Shown in pieces: positions 30,501-42,500 of a stretch of 64,000 nt of DNA. A model generated the notes under the pieces. The model was not told where the DNA came from. It did no database searches and was given only the letters and a program-made list of their open reading frames with translations. The stretch is from Xiphydria camelus (lineage: Eukaryota > Arthropoda > Insecta > Hymenoptera > Xiphydriidae). The position numbers were made by a program, and so were the translations under genes. Each line of letters begins with the position of its first letter. The first letter of the stretch is position 1. The stretch is taken from assembly GCA_963678675.1 (NCBI GenBank), contig OY783193.1, positions 2,239,501 through 2,303,500 of the forward strand, in the 5' to 3' direction.

Positions 30501-33500
30501 GCGCGCGTCGAGTGGATCGCTCGAAATTGCTCTTGGAGCCTCGACAAAATCCAGCTCTCGTACCGCTGATTCATACCCGTCGTGTGTAACGTCATTGGGG
30601 GTCGGGCACAGCGTCATTTTGGGGCGAGGTACGCCGCGATAGCTATACGTCTGTTTGCGGGCTTTGTCGTAATAAAGGCCGATCCGCTCGACTGCGACGA
30701 ACCGAATAACGCGCGAAGCCCGCGTCCGCGGGTATCGCTCTCCTCGCTGATTCCCGCAACCGGATAATCAGCAAATCGTCCACATCCTCGTTTCGGGTTC
30801 GCGGATCGCGTTCTCTCGTCTCGTCGCGATTTCTCACGGGTTCGCGCGCGAACGACGGGACTGGCCACTTTAACTTGGCGCCATGCGTAACGCACCCGGC
30901 TCGCGCGCGGAAGTCGGGGGCGGCCGGTACGGGGGCGAAATATCATATTCGCCGTCTCCGCGCGTAACACCTTTGCGAAAACACGTCGACCGTTCCCGTC
31001 ACGCGATAAGCGCGTTCGTGTGCGAAATAAATCAAGCGACGCGCTCGAGCGCGCGTCGCGGGCGCGTGAGTCACACGAATTTGCTTTTCGAATTTGCGCA
31101 CCGGGATATCCGTGCCGCGTTTGAAATGATGCGGGATTACAGCAGAGATGTCGTGATAGCGGGAGATTATCTTATCGACTGTCGATATCGGCTGAAGAAG
31201 TCGTTAGCGCGATACATACCTGCAGTGGAAAGAGATGAAAATTTTCACATTTTTTTTCTAGCGCCGGTAAAACAAGGTATCTGATTTATCGACCGCCTTC
31301 GAAAGCGCAACCCGCTATACCTATGCTTACGCTTCGTCTTTAATTCCCGATTCTCTTCGATAGATGCCACCACTGTCACTTTAACTCGGCGTTTAGCTCG
31401 ATATGAAAACGCTCGCGCCTCATTCGCGACGGTGTTTTTTGTAGACGCTTTATCGCGACGCGAGTTTCAACATATTCTTATCGCGGGAAAATACATATTA
31501 TCGCACGGGGTGTAACAACAATTCCACGCAAAGCACGTTCTTCAAAAATGAATTCGCGATTATAGGCCACATCGAGGAGAGTTATAAGTATACATACAGA
31601 CGAGTGTGTCCGTAGGACAGCGAGACGAACCTTCCCCCGCGTGTGTGGTCCATTCGTCCGCTCAATCTCCGCGCGGCCGTGTGACGTTTCTTCGCGATAC
31701 GTGTATCGGGGCGTAAAGCTCTTTTTTTTCTCAGAAATTCGAAGGTTTCTACTGACGCAAGAGCACATAGATTTGGACACCGAATCGGATTGAAAAACTT
31801 TGCCTTATCTTCTCGCCCAAGGACTTCTGGAATAATTTACATAAGTACACCCGCGATTACGCGGAATGTCTCTACGCGAATAAGTTTCGAGGAAATTTCG
31901 TTTTTCTGGCGGAAAAATTCTTTATACATAGTTTTTATATGTATAGTCCATATATGGAGCAGGCCCTATGTGGATTATATATATGATTTCCATACAAAAT
32001 ATGTATAAATCATAAAGAAGTTCAAAAAAATTAAATAATCCATATATAGTCCGCATATAGTTTAGAGAAATCATATACCATATATGGACTATGTACAAAC
32101 GCATCATCATAAAGTTATCAGTCCTAAGACTGGTTTGATATCATTCTCCATCTTTTCCTATCCTCCGCTAATAAATGTATATTCACTCGGTGCGAACAAT
32201 TATTCACGCTGTTTAACAATGAGCAAAATTCCTTTTACGAGCCCAGTCAAGATTTGTGAAAGATCAACAACGGAATTACGCGACGGCGTTATACCTCGAA
32301 ATCTTAACAACCGGTGACGCGCATCGGGTCGCGCTTAATACCGATCTACACATATCAGCGCGCATTCCCGGAAATCTCTCCCCTTATCTCCTTCAGGTCA
32401 AGCGAACGAGTCGCGAGATAACGATTCGCTAGCGTCCAGCTGGAGCAACGCTACCGCTCGTTAGGAACCGTAAATCGCTCGCGCATAGGATACAGTCGAA
32501 TCGCGAATCGATGCTGGGTTAATTACCGGGGAGGCTCGCGTCGACGGCCGATTTAACGAAGTAATAGAGTCGTTAGCGGGTCGTCGTGGCGAGTCGCGCG
32601 CGGATGCAGAGCGAACACCGGTACGGCGCGGGTTGCACGAATCGCTCCATGGTTGCGCGGAGTAACTCGTCATCGTTCATCGTTCCACGGATAATGTGCT
32701 GTGTCACCGCGTTCTTCCTACATACGTATAGCGCCGATAGGCACCCGCGTGCCGATTGCATAATGAAACGCGCGGCCCGGACGAAGAAACTCTTTCGCCC
32801 GCGATGACGCAGAGAAGTAGAGAGGTTCACCGTTCCACGACTTTCGCGTGTGACACGTCTTGATATACCGCTGGAGACAAAGTAACGATTTTATAATGAG
32901 TAAGAGAGCCCCCCCAGGCGGAGAAGTTCTAAATGGATTATATATTATAGTCCATATAGTCCATATATGGATTTAGTCTTATATGGATTATGTATGATTT
33001 ATATATTAACCGTATAAAGACTATTTAGGGATTTTTGAATATTTCTATAATCTATGTACGTATAGTCCTTATATGGTTAATAGAAAAATCATATATAATC
33101 CATATATGACTAAAACCACATATGGATTGTGTAGAAAATATATCGAAATTTTCCACCTGGGTACTCTCAGGGAGAAGGTCTAGTTGAATACGAACCCGAT
33201 GGAAAATTTTATCAGAGATAAATAAGAATTTGTTTACAACGGACGAAAGCTTGTTTGAATTTTATAAATGTTTTGCATTACTTTTTAATCGCGTAACAAA
33301 CCTAGTAGAACATTAATCTAATCGAAATAGACTTTTGTTCGATGTAAATAAATTCCTATTTATCTCTGATAAATTTTTCTATCACACACACACAGGTTCG
33401 TATTCAACTAGACCTTTCCCTGGGTGTATGTGGATTATACGAATTTTAAAAATTCAAATAATTAATACATAGTCCATACATAGTTTATATAGAAATCATA

Positions 33501-36500
33501 TATAATCCATATAGGACCAAATCTATATATGGACTATATGCAAACTATAACTTTTCCACTCAGGCCATTGCGAAGGCCACATCGCGACGGACGAACGCCG
33601 TGTACGTGCGGATATCGATGTTATCGTCTCATCTGCGATGCTCGATATTAATGCCTACGCGCGCGATCTCTTTCCGCGTGCACTTTGCCTCCTATCGGAG
33701 CGGGGAGATCGCTACCGCGCGTCGCACGTGATCGCCGCTTCTATCGGAAACGCGCGCACTCTCGCGAGACCACTATACGATCCGATATCTCGTCGAGACG
33801 TATTCTCCAATTATTTTTGATCGCGCGAGATTGTCGCGCTAGTATTTTCGCAAGATAAATATATCTATCGATATGTATTGTGTCCGACGCGACGACGACG
33901 ACGATAGTTGGATCGCACGGCGCGTGTGTGTTACGCTTTTATCGCGGAATGGAGAATGCCGCGAGGACGGAGATTCATTAGCCTGAGTCAATATTTATCC
34001 GAGTCGAATATAAATATTTATTTGGCGCTGTTCGAAAACATATTAATTGGAGTTCGAATAATTCAACTTCGATCAGCCTACTTTCTGATACATTCATCAT
34101 ATTAACTGTATTACATCATAATATAGTACTCGTATCGTACATCCCAGCCAGACATATATATGTGGTAAATTTTACAGCAACCTTACGAAAACCTAGATCA
34201 CGGCGTGAAACAACCGTGTGTGTTTTATGAGTCCTCCTTTGACACTGTTATTCATGTAATTGAATGGTGAAATTATGTTTCGAAAATAATAATTAAATTC
34301 TTACTACTATGATTCGGCAAGTTAAATTTTACGTAAATTTGATGTATCATTTGCAATTTACACTTGTAACAAATAATTTCGGTTAATTTGACGTAAAATT
34401 TAAGAAAACTTGAAGCCGCTTTGACTTAACACATATCGTGAATCAGGGGTGTCTGATCGGGATATGCTGGAATAGCGATATGACAATCGACTGCTGCAGT
34501 CATTTTCAATAAGACACGCGCGACAACTTTTTTCCCCGTATAATTTGATGACTAATACATGCCGCGAGTCGATAGCTCGAGGAATATGGATGACATTTAA
34601 GTTTTAATCGAGAGCTCAAAAATAAGCTGTCACGACGGATAATTGTTGCTTTCAATCGTGATATCTCGTCGGGCGCATAATATGAAATATATTAGCAGAC
34701 GACTGCGTTTAGTTGCCGGGCAACTTTAAGTAAGGGTGTTCCGCTTAGGTAATGTAACGAGAGCGGATTAGTCGTTATTCGTAACGACGACTAATTTTAG
34801 CGCGGCCGATGGCGATTCTTTTTGGTCCACTCTTACCATCCACGTCCTTGCTCTTCGACCGCATCTCTCACCTACACCCTTTCGAATCGTTTCCGTCCGC
34901 CTTTGTCTCCGACTTCCACGCATACGCGTGTTCTTACACACACACGCGGTAAATTATCGACACGCCATGTAACCGTGTACCGCACGCGTGTACACAAGGA
35001 GACGGGTGTATGAAGCAAGCACTTTTGGCAAGTCGAATCCGCGCGCGCTGCACCTATTTATAACGCGACTTTATTTCCGTACATCTTTCGACCACAACAA
35101 AACACGGGCTGGCTGCACGGCTACGAAAATATCGCGGGTTGCCACGAGGAGGACGAAGGGCGGAAGAGATGCGAGGATCGTTCGGAGGGACGTTCGTCGC
35201 GCTCTCGACCTCTAGAGTTTGGGCGTTTCGCGAGTTTTAGAGGGGGAAATGATTTTATTTTTGCAAAGCTGCGATACTTTTTTATCGGAAGAAAAATTCG
35301 AATACCCCGCGAGAGAACGCCGGCGACCATGTCTCTCCAAATGGAGTTTTCGGTGCGTGGGATATGGTATAAAATCCGAGTATGTATGGAGAAACAGCGC
35401 TGGCTCGTATACAATTTGTTCATCTTATGTGGAACTAATACCGTGGATGTAATAATTATATTATACATGTATATTATTTTTCCGCCCGCGACTTCGTCCG
35501 CGTGGATCTTGAACTAAATCTTACATCTCCTATTTTATCACTGGAAAAAAAATTTCGTAAAATCGTTTCTTAGTGAGTTCTTGCGTCACGAAAAAAACCT
35601 ACTGTCCAAATATCACGTAATTAGCTTCAGCGGTTTTGGCTTGGCATTGATGAGTGGGTGAGTCAGTCAGTCAGTCAGTTAGTCGGTCAGTATATTATGT
35701 TCTTTTATATAATACATATATAGATAACACACTCAATACTGACAAAAACTGACATAAAACGGTCTTACATCGAAAAAAAATGATGACGCTCCGTGCAAAT
35801 AATTCTGGACTCTATAGGGAGAGTGCTACACGCAAGATAGTGCTATAAATTGTGCTAACAGGTTCGCAAAGACCCGACGAGTGGGTTCCGACGCTTCTTT
35901 GTCCCGCTTTTAACACGGCCTAAAACATCGGGCTTCCGTATCTCGACGGTGACGAATTTACGAGACCCCAACTCGCAATTAGGCTCTTTAGCACCAGCCG
36001 TTCGGGAGGGTCGAGGGGAGACGTACAAACCTGCCGCGTATTCAGGGTTGTTAGATGTAGGCCAAATATAGAAAGAAGTATTACTTTTTTTTTTTCATCA
36101 CATGATTCACGCCCTCATATCAATTGAGCTACCGCGTGCGAAATTTCGAGTCGCGATCCTTTATCGTTTATCGGAAGAAGCGGTGAAGCGTGAGGGGTTT
36201 AAAGGAGAGAGGAACACTGATAAAAATAACTCGGTCAATTTAACCGTCATTCTGAAGAAACCCGTTTCGTGAAATATGGGTCCTCTATCTGTTTGGTTAA
36301 ATTGACTACTTTTTAATTCGAATAATTAAACATTTGGAGATGATGACCAAGCCGTTTCGTGAAATATGGATCCCCGATCTGTGTTTGGTTAAATTGACCA
36401 CTTTTGGTCCGATTAACTAAACGTTTGGTTGGAATAACTAAACATTTGGTTATATAATAGCTAGATATTTCTTTCAACTGACCAGTATTTTGGTTAGAAT

Positions 36501-39500
36501 GACTAAACACGTCTAACTGGATGCGTTTTGTCATTTTAAGCCAATTATTTTGCTCAGCGAAGGTTCGCAGGCGTCGATAGGGTGGGCGTGGACCGAACGA
36601 TTCTTCGAGATCAAAGTGCCGGTCTCGTGCCTCCCGACGATCAGCTTCACGGGTTCGCACGTGCGAACGTGTCGAGCCACATGGCCTTGGCCTCGCTGGT
36701 TGCGAGCGCGGTGGGCTTCGGGCGACATACAAGGTCGGCGCTTCGCGCGCGCCGACGCGAAAACTGTTCGCCGCCGGTTAGAGGACGCGGTGTCGTCGAC
36801 CACCGTCGCGGAGACTTCGACGCTCGTACCGCCGTCCGCGACGTCCGAGACGAGAACATTGAGTCTGGATCCACGGTCTAATGATTTTCGTCAATTCGCC
36901 GCTGCGCGTGACTTACGTAAAAATGCTACGGTGCCTCTCGTCTCGCTTCTTTTTCGCGCTGCTCCGCGTTGTAGAGTTCCCGCGAGCGGTTCGAGAGAAC
37001 GAGACGGAGAGCAAGCGAGAGAGAAAAAGAGAGAGATCTTTCATGAATCGCGCGTAAGACGCGCAAGTCACGTCGCATATTATATTCCACGATCGATCCT
37101 CTATTTATCTCCCGTTCGAACTTTCGCACACGAGTGCGACGTCCAACGTGTGAGTGCACGAGATCGACATGAGGGCGGATCGTGCCCCACCTCCGTCGAA
37201 ATTGCGCGCGTTATCAAGACGCGTTTATAAGACCCGCGCTCGACTTTTCGACCAACGAGGTCTCGACCGATCGAATGCACGAGATCCTACGCGCTGTCCG
37301 ATCTATTGACGTCCCCCTTTTAATTCCGAATCTCGTATCTCTCTATCCGCAACACTGCGCCGCGTCTCTCGCCGCCTGGAAGACGGACACAATCTCGCAC
37401 GAGAACCGCACAACATCCCACACGTCGGAAGAAAGAGCCACTACACGCGCAAGAGTCGCGCGCCTCGTTCGAAGAGACTTTTAGTTCGCGCTCGATCGTG
37501 CAGGTGTCGCATACAGTGAGACCGGCAGCCCGCGAGCATCCCCGAAACGCATTCCCGCGCCAGACGAGTCGCGATTGGGTCGGGGCGCTGCTGTTACGAC
37601 GCTCGCTCGGTACGTACAACACGCGCACCCGTCGCCGTCGTTTCGTCAATCGTTATCACACGCACACGCTCCTACTCGACTTCTCGTGCTCGTCGTCGCG
37701 CGCGAGTTTGCTCCCAGTCGTCCGTCCCTTCGTGGAATTGCTCGTCGAGCGGCAGCGGTCCGACGAAAGCGCGTCGCGAATGTCTCCAAATTTCCGCCGC
37801 ACGAAAGTTAAGTCGCACTGCCACAGGTAGACGAAGTGTAGCTTCTCGCGGAGCGAGAAGAACGACGGAAACAGCCGCGGCGAAGCGCGCCGTCGGACGA
37901 GGATTGTCGTGTGCGCGTGCGGTATCGCGAGAGGCGCCAAGGAAGTCCGTGAGACTTCGTGCGGGACTAGTGGAACGTTGCTATCGCGCACGTCGTGTCG
38001 ATTCGCGGTGCTACGATGGGCAGTGTGCGGGCAAACGGTGACACCAGGGGACGGAATGGCCACGTGTTGGTGTGGGAACAACCCGGGCTGGACGAGACGG
38101 ACCGGCCGCCGCAGAGGCAGAAAGGTACGTGTCGCTCGGTATTTGCGCGATCGTTCGAGATGTGATTCGCGTGAGAGTGCCAGCGACCGGATACGGGAGT
38201 AGGTCGAGTTTGCAGCACGCGATTACGAGTCTCTCGGGACGTCGCGAACGAAATGCCGGCTCGCGAGCGTCCCTCGCGCTCGAGGTGTATGGAGCTCGGC
38301 AGGTACACGTGAGAAACGAGCGCGAAGCAAACGTAGTCGCAACGTCCAGTGGCATGCGTGTAATCCGAAACGAGCAGTGCTCCAACATACGCCCTGCCGA
38401 ACATAAGCGCCGGCCGAGTAGAACGGGAAACGACGAACGCAACCACGTGCAAGTCGCCGCGGTTCGCTCGGGGAAACGCGCGGAAAGGGACCGCCGTGGT
38501 GAACGCTCTTTCGCGCCGTAGCAACGACGATGCCGGTGTGCCGCGGTTCGACGCGAACGCGAAGAACGGCAAAGGCGTTTAAAAGGCGACTGCAGGCGAG
38601 TTTTACGTAACGACCGCAGGGCCCGTACTAGCGTGCCCGACTTTAGGGTGAGCGGGGCAACCTTGACAGAGATATTTCGTCCGTGACTATCTTTCTGCAT
38701 TTTTTCGAATTTTTGAAATCCAACGATTCGGGAACCATCCGCCGCGTTTGCGCCAAAAACCATTATCGGAGATAACGCGATCGCGGCGAAGGAAACGACG
38801 CTGTTCGAATTGTTGATCATCGCGAGCGACGTGTTTTCTCCGTCACGCATACATGTGTACACCTCAGGGAAAGTCCACCGACTAATGATTATCTTCATAA
38901 ACTATACGTTGACGCGCAAATCGAAGACCCCTCGAACGATACTTGATTATAATTTCGTTTCGTTTACTCTCTTTGGTCGGAACGATCTCCGAATTTATTT
39001 CTCGTTTGGCTGGGAGATTATTTTTATCCGTATTTTACCTCGCACAATCGTTATTACGTGTTTTATTCTACGCATTGCGATCGGCATTCCATCTGGGTTA
39101 TTGTCATTCGCCTTTATCACAATTAAACGTTATTCCAAGGGTCTCGTCCACCGACGCACGCGAGTGTACGGCAAACACGTCTCTTTCCGTACGGCGCTCT
39201 TGTTCCCCGGCAATAAAGGACTATTGTTATTCCTGCGAGGGCTGTGTACGCGAGAATGATCTATTATTCCGTTCAATTCATTCCGAGTCATTATCAGGGA
39301 ACGCAGGATACGCGAGAACGTGTGCGTGTGAATTTATAAGTTTCGGACAGCTGCGCGCGACTTTTTTTAGCCGGTCGAAAAAAGGCGACACGTGTACACG
39401 TTCTTCGTACGGCACTCGAATGTATGTACGCACGTATGTACGTGTGTTCGCGAATGGCGCAATGTTACCGCCGATCGAGAGCGCCGGGCTGGCTCCGTTA

Positions 39501-42500
39501 TTCAAAAGCGATCCGTCTTAACAACTCGTTATTACCAATAGATCGTCGAGAGATTTTTAGCTAATCGATCGCGCGCGGTAATGTGTACGTACTCCCAGCG
39601 TCACGGATTCCGTCGACTTTTTAAAATGTCATTTTTAAACATATTAGTCTATGAACAATTAATTTGCATGCTCCCGTTAGCTACGGCGGTAATTGCTCTA
39701 GTTAATGAAAATATGAAAATTGATTAATCGTTGGTTAGTACGTTTAAAAACGACAACTTAATAGACTTGTATAATCGTCACGACGTTCGTACAAATTACA
39801 ACAATTGATTGTTCTAAAAAGTCTACGTTTATTTTACCGCATGAGTTTAGAAAAATTATTGTTCTTTAAGAAATTGTTAGATTTACAATATAAAGTGATT
39901 CCATTTAATCGCTGTATTTATTGCAGCAGCATATTTACAAAAAATTGTGCATATATTGAATACATTTTTAGCATTTTATTTGTATCAGTTTGAAATCATT
40001 AAACACACAAATATGCTCGCTTTGTGATGACTCCTTGAGCGCACAACCTTGATGCATCAGATGAGCTAATACTACCTTGAGTTGCTGTACAATCAACGTA
40101 CATTCGTCTATTTGGGTTTCTATAATAATTTATCACTTTTAAACGTACTAGCAAATAAATAATCAATACTTATACTCTCATTAGTTACGACGGCATTTTC
40201 TCTGGCTAATGAAAGCATGAGAATTGATCGGTCATTGGTTAGTACGTTTAAAAATGACATTTTAAAGTCACCAGCGACTCGATAGAATTCGTGACGCCAG
40301 GAGTAGGTATCTCGCGTTCGCGTTAAACGGCGCGACGTGTGTACGCGTCGCCGCGTATACCGCGCTCGCACACAAGCGCGCGGAGCGGAACGCGCGACCG
40401 AAGCCGCTTGCATCGTGTGCGTCCTGTCGATAGGTTGGCAAGGCGCAGGGCGAGCGGTACCCCGCGAACGTCACGAGTGATCATCAGACGAGTTCACGTG
40501 CACGGGTATACGCTCTCATCGTCTCTACTCTTTCGTGCGACAGCCCCACAATGTATTATTATTATTTCGGCTCTGCGCGCGACACAGAGAGCGCAGCGCC
40601 GAAGCTATTTCCACACAGGCAACGCACCGGCCCGCCACGTGCTCGCCGGCTGGATGGTCGAGTCGGATCACGCGAACCTGCTCGAACTTTGTCGACGTTT
40701 CACGAGTATCCTCGAACTCTCTGACTCATGCCGCCGGCGAGTCGACTTGCGCGCGCGCTCGGCAACGGTGACGCGACGTCGACTGCAGTTGCGCTCCTCG
40801 TCGTTTCGCCGTCCGAGGCGGACGCAAGTAGAGGATGAATTCGATGCTGCGAATGTTTCCGCCGCACTCGGATTTCGATGGATTCGACTGCGGATCAATC
40901 GCGCGATCGGTCGGCGCCGCTGCAGCGCGCCGCTCGACGTTCCCGCTGGCCCGGTACCACCCGGCCTTCAGACGGTATACAGCGTATCAGCCGCGGAACA
41001 AATAGAAGAGTATTTCCGCGGCGAGGATCCCTCCTTCCCGCTCGCGGTCCATTCCGTGGACCCCCGCGCTGAGCGCGAAACGCGTCATCGGGGGGAAAGA
41101 CGCGCGCGGGGCTCGGTGTCGCGCGCTATCTCGCTCGCCGCGTCTCGACGACAAAAATACTACGAAATTCTATCGAATCTATTTTCGACACCGAGAAAAT
41201 CGTTACGTTATCTCGCCGCGCGGCGGAGACGAATACGAAGCTGGTCGCGCTGCGCGAGGAGGGGTGCGGTGGGATTCGAGGGAGTGACCGGAGGCCGCGG
41301 AATCGTCCGATTCGCGAGATCGCCGCGAAAGTGGTCGATTCATCCCACGGCGGCGTTTTTTTTTTAGTAGTCGGCGATATGTAATTGGCGATCGCTCTCG
41401 TCTTCCTTTCATCGCGGTTCTCGCGACGGACGCAAAATTGATCTCGCCGAGAGTGATCACGAGACAGACGACGACTGCTATATCGATCGAGTTCGCGAGC
41501 CTCGGTGAGAGCGAAGCGCGAGGAACGCGGTTGTGAAACGGCGCCGCGCGATCGCACGTCGATGTATCGTCACTTGCATTTAGACGTGCAATCGTCGACG
41601 CGCGACCACGACTGGATCGCGGCCAATAAACTTGCGGCGTACCGACCTTCGTTCGCCAGTATTATTAAACCGCGAAGAGACGAGTTCCGCGAGTGCGGGA
41701 CTGTAGTACGTACATACTCGTATATATATACCTAGGTAAATTCTCTTTTCGGCGCGACGCGTCGGAATCGCGCCCCGCGACGGCAATGAAAATAATTGAC
41801 CGATCCCCCCTCCCGCGATCGATCCGAGATCTAGACCTCCTCGTTTTAGGTGCGCGCCTCGGTCACTTTGGAACTCCCGAGTCCCGCCCACGCAGCTTAC
41901 GTTTTCTATTAATAGATCGTGCGTGCCACCCACGAAAAAGAAGCAAATGCGGCGTCTCAAAGAATTCTTCCGAGAGCGTCTCTCCTGTGTAGATAATCCA
42001 GATATGCGCCGCGTCCGATGAGTCAAACTGAAGATAGTTATGTCTATCGAAAACTGCAAATCACCCGGTCGGAGCGACTCTTCGATCGCTAAACAGTCGC
42101 AGCGCCTCTCGGTTTGAATTGCCTCGGCCGAACGTGTGTGCGTATCGCATGCAACGATTGCATAACCGTTGCGACACGTTGCGGAAAGACGCGCACTTCG
42201 GAGAAGATCTCGTCTGGTGATTACTTAGGAGGCGCCAGAAGGAACTCCGTTGCCAGCGACGAGAGAATTTCCAACGGACGCACCCAGGTGGGACGCGTCG
42301 ACTCGAATTACGGGGTCGTTGAAGCGCTGCATCGCGCGCGGAGCGGAAATATCCTTGAAGAAAACGCTCCGCGGACGTAGGTATACGCGCGCGCCGGCCA
42401 CGTGATGCAGATTCATCGCGTCAATGGGCCTTTCTCACGCGATCGATATAATTAAAGTCGAGCTCGCGCGGAGACATTTCTTCTCGGTCTCTCGGTATAA

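Noticed and set aside
38810..39521. 149- and 192-codon overlapping open frames
   Set aside because: Two frames overlap on the same strand, both with unusual hydrophobic/basic composition; no family match and no splice signals that would place them in a gene.
40339..41367. 342-codon open frame on the plus strand
   Set aside because: Arginine/serine-rich throughout, in CpG-rich DNA where stop codons are rare; overlaps long frames on the other strand and shows no domain or splice logic.
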